A DNA stretch of 64,000 nt from an uncultured Caulobacterales bacterium (GTDB lineage: Bacteria; Pseudomonadota; Alphaproteobacteria; Caulobacterales; Caulobacteraceae): NCBI GenBank assembly GCA_903900155.1, contig CAIUMD010000098.1:1-64000 (forward strand), read 5' to 3'. Positions 53,889 to 62,044 of this stretch are shown here, in pieces. Positions within the stretch are counted from its first letter, which is position 1; every line of letters begins with the position of its first letter. The position numbers and the translations under genes were made by a program. The notes under the pieces were generated by a model, which saw only the letters and a program-made list of their open reading frames with translations, made no database searches and had not been told where the DNA came from.

Positions 53889-55418
53889 TTGACGACGACG
53901 CTCGATCGCCGCGCCGCCCTGGTGTTGCTGGCCAGCGGCGCCCTGGCGCCGGGGCTGGCGTCCGCCGCCGCGCCCTTCTCGTTCGACCAGGTCAAGGCGC
54001 GCGCCCGCGCCCTGGCGGCCAAGCCGTACGCAGCGCCGCCGGCGCCGCCGCCCGAGGTCCAGGCGATGGACTATGACGCCGCCCAAGGCGTCGGCTTCTA
54101 TCGCGAGAAGATCCCGCTGTGGGGCGGCGACTGGGGCATCGAGCTGTTCCCCCTGAGCCGCGGCGTCTCCAAGACCGTGGCCATTAACCTGGTCGAGAAC
54201 GGCCGCGCCCGGCCGCTGGCCTATGACCCGGCCATGTTCTCGTCGCGCGAGGACAGTCCGTTCCGCAAGCTGCCGGCCAATGCGGGTTTCGCCGGCTTCC
54301 GGGCCATGAGCCGCGACGACCGGGGCGAGTGGCTGGTGTTCCACGGCGCGTCCTATTTCCGCTCGCCGGCGCCGTTCGGTCAGTACGGCCTGTCGGCCCG
54401 CGCCGTCGCCGCCGACACCTATGCCGTCAAACCCGAGGAATTCCCCGACTGGCGCGAGGTCTGGCTGGAGAAGGATGCGCAGGGGCGCTTGGTGATCCAC
54501 GCCCTGATGGAGAGCCTCGGCATCGTCGGGGCCTATCGCTTCGTCAACGAGCGCAACGGCCTGGCCCTGACCCAGACCGTCGAGGCCAGCCTGCATTTCC
54601 GCCGCGCCTTCGACCAGATGGGCCTGGCGCCGCTGACCAGCATGTTCTGGTTCGGCGAGGATCGTGGCGGCCCCGACTGGCGGCCCGAGATCCACGACAG
54701 CGACGGCCTGGCGATCTGGACCGGCGCGGGCGAGCGGATCTGGCGGCCGCTGTCCAATCCGACACGCGTGGTGACCAGCACCTTCAGCGACGAGAACCCC
54801 AAGGGCTTTGGCCTGATCCAGCGCGACCGCGACGTCGAGCACTATCACGACGACCAGGCCCGCTCCGAGCGCCGGCCCAGCGCCTGGGTCGAGCCGATCG
54901 GCAAGTGGGGGCGCGGTACGGTCCGCCTGGTCGAGATCCCGACCGACAACGAGACCAACGACAACATCGTCGCCTTCTGGACGCCCGAGACGCCGGTCAA
55001 GGCCAGGAGCCGGATCAACCTGGCCTACCGCCTGCACTGGACCGGCGACGTCCCCGCCCCGACCGATCTGGCCCGCGTCGTCGCCACCCGCACGGGCCGG
55101 CCGGGCGAGCCGGGCAAGGACGGGGAAGCCCAGGGCCGCAAGATCGCCGTCGAGTTCCGGGGCGAGAACCTCTTGGCCCTGCGCGCGGCGATCGACATCC
55201 AGGCCGATGTCACCGCCCGAGGCGGCCAGATCCGCCTGTTGTCGCACTATCCGGCAGACCGCCGCGAGGCCGAGACCGACGCCCTGTGGCGGGTCGTGTT
55301 CGACGTCGCGCCCGATGGCGCGGAACCGGCCGATGTCCGCGTGGTGCTGCGGCAGAATGGTCGCGCCTTGAGCGAAACCTGGACGGCGTTGGTTTTTCCG
55401 GCTCCGGCCGGGAACTAA
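53889..55418 (+). CDS. opgG: Periplasmic glucan biosynthesis protein OpgG/OpgD
   Basis: OpgG works with OpgH to make and modify osmoregulated periplasmic glucans; recent work assigns beta-glucan hydrolase activity to the family. 509 residues: a signal peptide with adjacent Arg (DRRAALVLLASGALAPGLASA), FSFDQVKARARALA, YDAAQGVGFYREKIPLW, the beta-sandwich core (FGQYGLSARAVAADT), SMFWFGED and the Ig-like C-terminal domain (RVVLRQNGRALSETW). The start codon is TTG at 53889 with GAGGA just upstream; no ATG fits the signal peptide. It precedes opgH by 93 bases. Confidence 0.93.
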   Translation: MTTTLDRRAALVLLASGALAPGLASAAAPFSFDQVKARARALAAKPYAAPPAPPPEVQAMDYDAAQGVGFYREKIPLWGGDWGIELFPLSRGVSKTVAINLVENGRARPLAYDPAMFSSREDSPFRKLPANAGFAGFRAMSRDDRGEWLVFHGASYFRSPAPFGQYGLSARAVAADTYAVKPEEFPDWREVWLEKDAQGRLVIHALMESLGIVGAYRFVNERNGLALTQTVEASLHFRRAFDQMGLAPLTSMFWFGEDRGGPDWRPEIHDSDGLAIWTGAGERIWRPLSNPTRVVTSTFSDENPKGFGLIQRDRDVEHYHDDQARSERRPSAWVEPIGKWGRGTVRLVEIPTDNETNDNIVAFWTPETPVKARSRINLAYRLHWTGDVPAPTDLARVVATRTGRPGEPGKDGEAQGRKIAVEFRGENLLALRAAIDIQADVTARGGQIRLLSHYPADRREAETDALWRVVFDVAPDGAEPADVRVVLRQNGRALSETWTALVFPAPAGN

Positions 55419-55511
55419 ACGCCGCCTGAAACCTTTCGGCCTCGCTTCCGCCGCGTTGATTGCGGGGAAGCCGGGGGCCGGGGGGCCAACGAGTGAACGG
55501 GCTTTCTGTTG

Positions 55512-57395
55512 ATGCGAAGCGTAATTTGGCCGGCCGACGCGGTTCCGACGGAAGCGCCCTTGGCCATGCCGACCCAGTGCCTGAGCGCGGCCCCCGAGCC
55601 GCGTCCGATCCAGGCGCTGGACCTGCGGCGTCGTCGGGCGGCGCTGCTGGTCTTCACCATCGTGCTGAGCCTGGCCGCCAGCGTGGTCATGGCCCTGGCC
55701 TTCGCGGCCGACCGCTTCACGCTGCTGGAGCTGGTGGCCCTGCCGCTGTTTGGCAGCCTGTTCGCCTGGAGCGCCTTCTCGTGCGCCTCGGCGGTCGCCG
55801 GCTTCGCGGCGATGTGGCGAGAGGGCGCCGTGCGCGACGGCCCCGCGCCGAAGCTGGCCAGCCGCAACGCGGTGCTGCTGCCGGTCTATAACGAGGCCCC
55901 CGGGCCGGTCTTCGCCCGCCTGGCCGCCATTTTGGAATCGCTGCGTACGGCCGGCGCGCTGGAAAACTTCGACGTCTTCGTGCTCAGCGACACGCGCCAG
56001 CACGAGGTCGCGGTCGAGGAGCGCGAGGCCTATGACCAGCTCTGCGCCCGCTTCGAGGGGCAGGCCCGCATCCACTATCGCCGCCGCGTCGAAAACACCG
56101 ACCGCAAGGCCGGCAATATCGCCGAGTGGGTCCGCCGCTGGGGCGGGGCCTATGACCACATGGTGGTGCTGGACGCCGACAGCCTGATGACCGGCGACAC
56201 CCTGGTGCGCCTGGCCGGAGCGATGGAGGCCGAGCCGAACCTGGGCCTGCTGCAGACCGTGCCGATGATCATCAACGCCCGCACCCTGTTCGCGCGGCTG
56301 GAGCAGTTCGCCAGCCGCCTGTACGGTCCGATGTTCGCGCGCGGCCTGGAATGGTGGAGCGGGGCGGAGTCCAGTTACTGGGGCCACAACGCCATCATCC
56401 GGGTGAAGGCCTTCGCCGAGCAGGCCGGCCTGCCGCATCTGCGCGGTCCCAAGCCGTTCGGCGGCGCGATCATGAGCCACGACTTCGTCGAGGCCGCCTT
56501 GCTGCGCCGCGCCGGCTGGGAAGTGCGCCTGGCCTCGCGCCTGGGCGGCAGCTACGAGGAGAGCCCGCCCAGCCTGATCGACCAGATCGTCCGCGACCGC
56601 CGCTGGTGCCAGGGCAACCTGCAGCACATCGCCGTCATCGCCGCGCGCGGCCTGCACCCCTTGAGCCGCTTCCACCTGCTGCGGGGCTTCTCGACCTACC
56701 TGACCGCGCCGCTGTGGCTGGGCCTGCTGACCGTGGGCCTCTTGCTGTCGGCCTTCCCGTCGCTGGCGGGGGCGGAGGAGGCGGCCGTCTCGGCCTTCGA
56801 GCGGACGCCGACGGGGCTGGTGCTGACCGTGTCCCTGGCCCTGCTGCTGGCCCCCAAGCTGATGGCCTGGGCGCTCTTGCTGCGCACCGGCCAGGCGTCG
56901 GGTTTCGGCGGCGGGACGCGGGCGTTCTTCAGCGTCTGTTTCGAGACCGCCGTCTCGACGATGATCGCGCCGATCGTCCTCTTCGCCCAGACCCGCTCGG
57001 TGATCGAGATCCTGACCGGCCGCGACTGCGGCTGGGCCACCCAGCGGCGAGACATGGACCGGGTGACCCTGTCGGACACTTTCCGCGCCCACCGGCAGGA
57101 GGCGGCGTTCGGCCTGATCCTGGTGCTGGTCGGCCTGATCTTCGCGCCGGACGCCTTCATCTGGATCGCGATCCCGGCCCTGGCCCTGACCTTCGCCTTC
57201 CTGGTGTCGGCCTGGACGGCCGAGGACGCCGACGACCTGATCCTGCTGGAGACGCCCGAGACCCGCCGGCCGCCGCGCCTGCTGGACCGGGCGCTGAAGC
57301 TGCGCTCGGCCGCCGCCGTCGCCAGCCTGGCCTCGTCGAATCCGCCGGTGATCGCGCTGCCCCTGCCGGCCCGCCTGGGCTACGAGACCGCCTGA
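55512..57395 (+). CDS. opgH: Glucans biosynthesis glucosyltransferase OpgH
   Basis: The inner-membrane GT2 enzyme that polymerises glucose into periplasmic glucan. 627 residues: N-terminal membrane helices (LLVFTIVLSLAASVVMALAFA), the cytoplasmic GT domain with LLPVYNEAP, VLDADSLM (DxD), TFRAHR and RDRRWCQGN (QxxRW-like, about 360-368), then several C-terminal helices. It is shorter than E. coli OpgH because the N-terminal FtsZ-binding region is reduced. OpgH has been reported essential for normal shape in Caulobacter crescentus. ATG 55512 follows an in-frame TTG; the ribosome site is weak. Confidence 0.93.
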   Translation: MRSVIWPADAVPTEAPLAMPTQCLSAAPEPRPIQALDLRRRRAALLVFTIVLSLAASVVMALAFAADRFTLLELVALPLFGSLFAWSAFSCASAVAGFAAMWREGAVRDGPAPKLASRNAVLLPVYNEAPGPVFARLAAILESLRTAGALENFDVFVLSDTRQHEVAVEEREAYDQLCARFEGQARIHYRRRVENTDRKAGNIAEWVRRWGGAYDHMVVLDADSLMTGDTLVRLAGAMEAEPNLGLLQTVPMIINARTLFARLEQFASRLYGPMFARGLEWWSGAESSYWGHNAIIRVKAFAEQAGLPHLRGPKPFGGAIMSHDFVEAALLRRAGWEVRLASRLGGSYEESPPSLIDQIVRDRRWCQGNLQHIAVIAARGLHPLSRFHLLRGFSTYLTAPLWLGLLTVGLLLSAFPSLAGAEEAAVSAFERTPTGLVLTVSLALLLAPKLMAWALLLRTGQASGFGGGTRAFFSVCFETAVSTMIAPIVLFAQTRSVIEILTGRDCGWATQRRDMDRVTLSDTFRAHRQEAAFGLILVLVGLIFAPDAFIWIAIPALALTFAFLVSAWTAEDADDLILLETPETRRPPRLLDRALKLRSAAAVASLASSNPPVIALPLPARLGYETA

Positions 57396-57399
57396 GCGC

Positions 57400-58260
57400 T
57401 CACATCGTCTTCTTGAGCGGCAGCAGGTCCGGATAGACCGCGTCGCGCTTCTGGGCCTTGGCGGCGAACGCCTCGGCCATGTGCGGACCCGAGAACATGC
57501 CGGTCTGCCAGGTGGCGATGTAGTCCAGGGCGTCTGCGATGGTGTGGTCACGGGCGTAGTTGATCATCACCTTGCTGCCGGCCACGGCCAGGGGCGACTT
57601 CCCGGCGATCTCGCGGGCGGTCGCCAGGGCGTGGTCGACCAGGGCCTCGTGGGTGTCGAACACCTCATTCACGAGGCCGATCTCCTTGGCGCGCTGGGCG
57701 GGCAGGCGGCGGCCGGTATAGGCCAGCTCCCGCACCCAGCCCTCGGGGATCAGCTTGCACAGCCGCGGGAAGGTGCCGACATCGGCGGTCATGCCGATGT
57801 TGATCTCCTGGATCTGGAAGAAGGCGTCGGCGCTGGCGTAGCGGATGTCGCAGGCGCTGATGAAGTCCACGGCCCCGCCGATGCAGCCGCCCTGGATGGC
57901 GATGATCACCGGCATGCGCGCCTTGTCCAGGCAGCTGAAGCTGTCCTGCAGCACGTGCACGAACCGGCGGAAGCTCTCGCCGGCCACGTGGCGGTCGCCG
58001 TCACGGTGAGCGGTAACGCCCTCGTCGTCGGTGAAGACCGAAAGATCCATGCCGGCGCTGAAGTGCTTGCCGGTCGAGGAGATCACGATGCAGCGGGCCA
58101 GCGCGTTGTCGTCAATATGTTTTACAATTGCGGGAAGCTCGTTCCAGAACGGTCGTGTCATGGTGTTCATGGCTTCGGGCCGCTTCAACTGGATGTGCGC
58201 GACACCGGCTTCGATCTCGACCTTGAAACAGCTATAGTCCGCTTGATCGTGGCCGCTCAT
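57400..58260 (-). CDS. Crotonase family, probable delta(3,5)-delta(2,4)-dienoyl-CoA isomerase
   Basis: A 286-residue crotonase. The oxyanion hole segments are HFSAGMDLSVF and GGCIGGAVDFISACD. Three acidic residues, D132, E152 and D160, have the same spacing (20 and 8) as the active-site D176, E196 and D204 of mammalian ECH1, and the surrounding EINIGMTADVGTFPRL matches ECH1 rather than hydratase. So it more likely shifts double bonds in dienoyl-CoAs during unsaturated fatty-acid oxidation than hydrates enoyl-CoA. Start ATG 58260. Its ribosome site AAGGGAG lies within a perfect palindrome, and opgH converges on it with four bases between stops. Confidence 0.88.
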   Translation of the reverse strand: MSGHDQADYSCFKVEIEAGVAHIQLKRPEAMNTMTRPFWNELPAIVKHIDDNALARCIVISSTGKHFSAGMDLSVFTDDEGVTAHRDGDRHVAGESFRRFVHVLQDSFSCLDKARMPVIIAIQGGCIGGAVDFISACDIRYASADAFFQIQEINIGMTADVGTFPRLCKLIPEGWVRELAYTGRRLPAQRAKEIGLVNEVFDTHEALVDHALATAREIAGKSPLAVAGSKVMINYARDHTIADALDYIATWQTGMFSGPHMAEAFAAKAQKRDAVYPDLLPLKKTM

Positions 58261-58270
58261 GTCCTGGCGC

Positions 58271-58291
58271 TCCCTTATCTTTGATAAGGGA
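58271..58291 (-). promoter_or_regulatory. 21-bp palindrome covering the crotonase ribosome-binding site
   Basis: TCCCTTATC (58271-58279) and GATAAGGGA (58283-58291) are perfect inverted copies with a 3-base loop. In the crotonase mRNA the 3' arm GATAAGGGA contains the Shine-Dalgarno AAGGGAG, so folding would hide it. As DNA it could equally be an operator. Confidence 0.6.
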
Positions 58292-58348
58292 CTATCGGCC
58301 GGGCCGCGCGCGGCGACAACATTGACCTGACGGAAGAGGAACTCCGCC

Positions 58349-59137
58349 ATGACCACCCGCAAGATCTCGGCCGCTCTGGCCCTCGTCGCCACTGTCGGCA
58401 GCCTGGCCGCCGCGCCCGCGCCGGCGCTGGCCCAATCCCGTGGCCTGGGCGGCCTGTTCGCCTGCGAAGGCTCGGGCGGCAAGCAGGAAGGCGGCGCCCT
58501 GATCGGCGCGGCCGCCGGCGCCCTGCTGGGCAACAAGGTGGGCGGCAAGAACAAGACCCTCGGCACCCTGGTCGGCGCGGCCGCCGGCGCGGCGGCGGGC
58601 GGCTATATCGGCTGCCGCATGCAGACGACCGACGCCAACATGGCCGAGCAGGCCACCAAGAAGGCGCTGGAGACCGGCGTCGCCCAGACCTGGTCCAACA
58701 GCCGCACCGGCAATTCGGGCCGCATCGACGTGGTCTCGTCCAGCTACGGCCCGCCGATCGACGGCCGCAGCCTGCGCTATTCGCAAGGCGTGCAGAGCCT
58801 GCCCAGCTATGAAGCCTCGGGCGGCGCCTATGTCGCCAACACCAACACCAACCTCCGCGCCGGTCCGTCGACCAGCGCCAAGGTGGTCGGCAAGGTCGCC
58901 GCGGGCGAGACCTTCGACGTCCTGGGCGTCGCCCCGACGGGCAAGTGGGTGCTGGTGGGCCGCAGCGGCTATGGCGTCGGCTATGCCGCCTCGTCGCTGG
59001 TCCGTCCGACCGGCCAGATGGTCGCCAGCTGCCGCGTGATCACCGCCTCGGTCGCCGGCGGCGGCCAAAGCACGTCCAGCCAACGCTACAGCGCCTGCAA
59101 GGACAATCGCGGTGAGTGGCAGGTGACCCAGGCCTAA
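58349..59137 (+). CDS. Exported glycine-zipper protein with SH3b domain
   Basis: A 262-residue envelope protein: signal peptide (ALALVATVGSLAAAPAPALA), a two-part glycine zipper (ALIGAAAGALLGNKVGGK and LVGAAAGAAAGGYIG, about residues 50-90) of the 17-kDa surface antigen type, and a bacterial SH3 domain (NTNLRAGPSTSAKVVGKVAA to GYVASSLVR-like end, about 165-225). A Cys pair near the end (SCRVITAS, SACKDNRG) may form a disulfide. Glycine zippers insert in membranes and SH3b domains often bind peptidoglycan, so it may tie the outer membrane to the wall. GGAAGAGGAA precedes ATG 58349. Confidence 0.88.
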   Translation: MTTRKISAALALVATVGSLAAAPAPALAQSRGLGGLFACEGSGGKQEGGALIGAAAGALLGNKVGGKNKTLGTLVGAAAGAAAGGYIGCRMQTTDANMAEQATKKALETGVAQTWSNSRTGNSGRIDVVSSSYGPPIDGRSLRYSQGVQSLPSYEASGGAYVANTNTNLRAGPSTSAKVVGKVAAGETFDVLGVAPTGKWVLVGRSGYGVGYAASSLVRPTGQMVASCRVITASVAGGGQSTSSQRYSACKDNRGEWQVTQA

Positions 59138-59140
59138 GGC

Positions 59141-59575
59141 CTAGAGGTCCACCACCTCGCACTTCAGGGTCTGGCGGATGCGGTCCGCCAAGATCCTGCG
59201 GTGACAGCAATTGGGGTCGTCCTCGTAGCAAAGGAGGGCGACCCTTTTTGTTTGCGCCAGTTCGGTGGCTTGGGCCAGGGCCAGCACCGCCTCGGGCTCT
59301 TCCATGTGGGCGTTGAAGATCGCGTGCATCTCGTCGATCCGCCCGGCCCGCGCCGCCTCGCGGCCCGGCTTGGGCGTGCCCAGGGGCTTGAGGTGCAGGT
59401 AGTCGATGCCCTGGTCTTTCAGGCTGTTTCCCAGCAGCGTCTTGGAGAAGCCGGCCTTGCGCGAGCTGGCCACGGCGCGGACGTCGACCACCAGTTCCAC
59501 GTCGGCCGCCTTCAGCCGCGCGATCATGCCGCCTTGAGTGTCGGTCTCATAGCCGACGGTGGCGAGCTTATTCAT
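59141..59575 (-). CDS. DUF488 family protein
   Basis: A 144-residue cytoplasmic protein with the DUF488 signature: LATVGYET at the start, VELVVDVRAVASSRKAGFSKT (residues 27-47), DYLHLKPLGTPKPGREAAR and ALLCYEDDPNCCHRRILADRI with its Cys-Cys-His cluster. The family is widespread and of unknown biochemical function; the Cys/His set and conserved Arg suggest an enzyme. ATG 59575 is preferred because GGAG lies seven bases upstream; ATG 59587 is the alternative. It is convergent with the SH3b gene (three bases) and divergent from an alpha/beta hydrolase. Confidence 0.88.
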   Translation of the reverse strand: MNKLATVGYETDTQGGMIARLKAADVELVVDVRAVASSRKAGFSKTLLGNSLKDQGIDYLHLKPLGTPKPGREAARAGRIDEMHAIFNAHMEEPEAVLALAQATELAQTKRVALLCYEDDPNCCHRRILADRIRQTLKCEVVDL

Positions 59576-59645
59576 TTCAGGCTCCATGGACGGCGAGCGC
59601 CGGGGAGCCTACCTTAAGCCCGATAACTCCAAGGGAGCCACGCCG

Positions 59646-60536
59646 ATGGACGCGGCCGTCTTTCGCGAACCTCGCAAGCGCGCCGTGGCCGTTCCGGGCG
59701 GTCAGATCGCGGCCCTGGAGTTCGGTCCGCAGGACCGGCCGATCGACGTCGTCTTCGTCCACGCCAACGGCTTCAACGCCCAGACCTACCGCGTGCTGCT
59801 GTCGCCCCTGGCGGCGGGCTTGCGGATTCTGGCCATCGACCAGCGCGGTCACGGCGAGACGACCCTGCCGGCCAATCCCGACGGCCGCCGCTCGTGGCGC
59901 GACCTGAGGGACGACCTCGTCGGCCTGCTGGACACCCTGGACTGTCCGCCTCTGGTGCTGGCCGGCCATTCGATGGGCGGAACGGTCAGCCTGCTGGCCG
60001 CCGCCGAGCGCCCCGACCGCGTGAAGGGCCTCGTCCTGCTGGATCCGGTGATCATGCCGTGGCTGGCCACCCTATACGCCAGGGCGCCGTGGACCTCAGG
60101 CCGGCTATGGAAGCACATGCCGCTGGTCCAGTCGGCTCTGCGCCGCCGGGCGGTGTTCGACACCCGCGAGCAGGTGTTCGCCGGCTACAAGGGCCGCGGC
60201 GCCTTCAAGACCTGGCCCGAGACCATGCTGGCCGACTATGTCGCCGGCGGCTTCCACGAGCGCGACGACGGCAAGGTCGAGCTGGCCTGCGCGCCCGCCT
60301 GGGAAGCCTCCAACTATGCCGCCCAGGCCCACGACCCCTGGCGCGCCGTGCGCCAGGTCAAGGCGCCGGTGCGGATCCTGAAGGCCGAGAAGCACTCCAC
60401 CTGCCGGGCCGGCGACGGCTTCGCCCGGCGCGGCAGGGACGTGGCGATCGAGGTGGTCGACGGCGCCAGCCACTTCCTGCCGATGGAACGGCCGGATGTG
60501 GTGCGGGACGTGCTGTTCGACATGGCGACGGCCTAA
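59646..60536 (+). CDS. Alpha/beta hydrolase fold enzyme
   Basis: A 296-residue cytoplasmic hydrolase. The oxyanion segment is VVFVHANGFNAQTY (about residues 35-48), followed by AIDQRGHGETTLP, the nucleophile elbow LAGHSMGGTVSLLAAA (Ser near 108) and the C-terminal His in DGASHFLPMERP. The triad is complete. No cleavable signal is present. The type is close to esterases and epoxide-hydrolase-like enzymes of lipid or xenobiotic metabolism; the substrate cannot be given. A REP-like repeat follows 30 bases after its stop. Confidence 0.9.
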   Translation: MDAAVFREPRKRAVAVPGGQIAALEFGPQDRPIDVVFVHANGFNAQTYRVLLSPLAAGLRILAIDQRGHGETTLPANPDGRRSWRDLRDDLVGLLDTLDCPPLVLAGHSMGGTVSLLAAAERPDRVKGLVLLDPVIMPWLATLYARAPWTSGRLWKHMPLVQSALRRRAVFDTREQVFAGYKGRGAFKTWPETMLADYVAGGFHERDDGKVELACAPAWEASNYAAQAHDPWRAVRQVKAPVRILKAEKHSTCRAGDGFARRGRDVAIEVVDGASHFLPMERPDVVRDVLFDMATA

Positions 60537-60566
60537 GGGGCGAAACCTCGTCCTGACTCCACAACA

Positions 60567-60595
60567 CCTCATCCTGAGCTTGTCGAAGGACGAGG
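60567..60595 (-). repeat. REP-like palindromic repeat, copy C
   Basis: The 29-base unit in the same orientation as copy B, differing from it at no position I can see. It supplies the stop codon (60569-60571) of the GIY-YIG fragment that reads into it. Confidence 0.8.
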
Positions 60596-60888
60596 TGTTC
60601 GGCACTGCGCGAGCCTCGGAAGCGCCTCCCATTCCCCTCGGATAACCGCTTCTTTCTTTGCGCGGCTCCAGCCCTTCAACTGCCGTTCGAAGGCTATGGC
60701 GTCTGTGATGAACTGGAATTCGCCGGCCCAGACCAGCTCGACCGACCGACGCTTGTAGGTGAAGGCCTTCGGGTCGAGGCCTGCGTTGTGTGCTGCCACT
60801 CGAACGGCTGGATCGGGGCCTCGATGGGAGCCACCGTAGTACATGCCGTCGGTGCAGCGCAGGATGTAGACTCAGGCTGACTGGACAT
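60569..60888 (-). pseudogene. GIY-YIG nuclease-like gene, frameshifted near its start
   Basis: The minus strand encodes most of a small single-domain GIY-YIG protein: VYILRCTDGMYYGGS with the GIY-like VYI and YYG, then KRRSVELVWAGEF, and the family C-terminus ERQLKGWSRAKKEAVIRGEW. The natural ATG (60888, MSSQPE) is out of frame with the rest: one base seems missing between 60870 and 60871, since a G inserted there restores MSSQPEVYILRC. From ATG 60844 an open frame remains, but it lacks the first strand. The last residues (TPRPSTSSG) are encoded by the REP repeat. A sequencing error at one base is the alternative. Confidence 0.7.
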
Positions 60889-60959
60889 CGTGCATCGCGA
60901 GGCTCCGGTTCTCGTGATGGTGCGCTCATCGATTGAGTTGACGCAATCCGTGCCGAACA

Positions 60960-60988
60960 CCTCGTCCTTCGACAGGCTCAGGATGAGG
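60960..60988 (+). repeat. REP-like palindromic repeat, copy D
   Basis: The 29-base unit CCTCGTCCTTCGACA...GGATGAGG, inverted relative to copy C. C and D flank the GIY-YIG fragment at a distance of about 365 bases. Apart from D, the stretch 60889-61034 holds no gene that I can see. Confidence 0.8.
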
Positions 60989-61034
60989 TGTTTTGAATGC
61001 TTCAGAGCTCTCGTCCTACCTTGAAGGTGACCGC

Positions 61035-61979
61035 CTAGAGCGCCAGCCCCTTGACCTCGTGCCTGGCCAGCGCCGTCCGCGCCGCGTCGGTGACCGGCAC
61101 CACCTTCCGCGCATCCAGATCGAAGGTGATGGCCACGGCCTCGGACGCGCCCCAGGGCTGGCCGGTGGCCGGGTCCAGCATCCAGTGGACGACACGCATG
61201 GTGCGGGCGTCCGTGCCCATCAGGCCCGAGCGGATGTCGACGCGGTCGCCGGCGCGGGGCCAGGCCAGATAGGCGATGCGGTACTCCAGGACCGCCCCGC
61301 CCATGCGGGCCGGCTTGTGCTCGGCATGCTCGACCACGACGTCGCGGAAGGGATGGATGAAGGCGCCGATGCCGTCCGAGACCCGGCCGATGAACTGCTC
61401 GGCGCGCATCCGTCCGTACACGTCGCAATCGGATGGCAACAGGCCGCCCAGGCCGATGCGGGCGAGGTTCAGGGCCTCGGCGCGGTCCAGGCTGGCGGTG
61501 GGTTCGAAGGCGCCGAGGTCGATGCTGCGGGCGCGCGCCTTCTCGGGAACCTCGACCTTCAGCGCCTCGCCGCGCTCGCGGGCGACCTTGGGCCAGGGGA
61601 AGGGCTGTCCGTCGCGCGGGGTGGCGTGGACGACGGTGGTCTGGAAGGTCGCCGCCAGTTCGCCAGAGGCGGGGTGGATCAGCAACTGCAGGATCCTGGC
61701 GTCCGTCTCGCCCATCTCGATCACCCCGCCCAGCATGGTCAGCGGCGCGCCGGCATGGGCCTCGCGCAGGAAGCGGATGTGGTGCTCTTTCACCAGCAGT
61801 GTGGCGTTGGCGTGGGGCGAGAAGGCGTGCGGCAGGCCCAGTTCGGCGGCCATGCCGATCAGGCCTTCCATGGCCCGCACGACGTAGTGGCGCACGTTCA
61901 TATGCCCCATCTCGTCGCAGTCCCAGGTATTGACGCCACCGCGCCAGATCTCGACGCCGGGGAGGGGCTCAGCGGTCAT
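61035..61979 (-). CDS. Double hot-dog acyl-CoA thioesterase
   Basis: A 314-residue protein made of two 4HBT-type hot-dog halves. The first half carries WDCDEMGHMNVRHYVVRAME (residues 19-38), whose Asp is the usual catalytic residue, and FLREAHAGAPLTM. The second half has LPSDCDVYGRMRAEQFIGRV (about 189-208) and EYRIAYLAWPRAGDRV. Such proteins hydrolyse fatty acyl-CoA or acyl carrier protein thioesters. Start ATG 61979. It lies 65 bases downstream of a zur-like gene in the same direction, with a strong inverted repeat in the gap, so it probably has its own controlled promoter. Confidence 0.87.
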   Translation of the reverse strand: MTAEPLPGVEIWRGGVNTWDCDEMGHMNVRHYVVRAMEGLIGMAAELGLPHAFSPHANATLLVKEHHIRFLREAHAGAPLTMLGGVIEMGETDARILQLLIHPASGELAATFQTTVVHATPRDGQPFPWPKVARERGEALKVEVPEKARARSIDLGAFEPTASLDRAEALNLARIGLGGLLPSDCDVYGRMRAEQFIGRVSDGIGAFIHPFRDVVVEHAEHKPARMGGAVLEYRIAYLAWPRAGDRVDIRSGLMGTDARTMRVVHWMLDPATGQPWGASEAVAITFDLDARKVVPVTDAARTALARHEVKGLAL

Positions 61980-61986
61980 GCGGCGT

Positions 61987-62014
61987 CTCGAACGAGGTGG
62001 AACGATCGTTCGAG
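61987..62014. promoter_or_regulatory. Inverted repeat upstream of the thioesterase gene, candidate operator
   Basis: CTCGAACGA (61987-61995) and TCGTTCGAG (62006-62014) are perfect inverted copies 10 bases apart, and the inner GAACGATCGTTC (62000-62011) is itself a perfect 12-bp palindrome. The repeats lie 8-35 bases upstream of the thioesterase start. The double symmetry looks like a TetR-type operator; the regulator is not evident here. Confidence 0.6.
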
Positions 62015-62044
62015 TCTAACGGCGTTCTATGAAGCTTGGCTAGC

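Noticed and set aside
53889-57395. opgGH as a cellulose or other exopolysaccharide operon
   Set aside because: The GT2 domain, topology and partner protein match OpgH/OpgG; there is no BcsB, PilZ or export channel.
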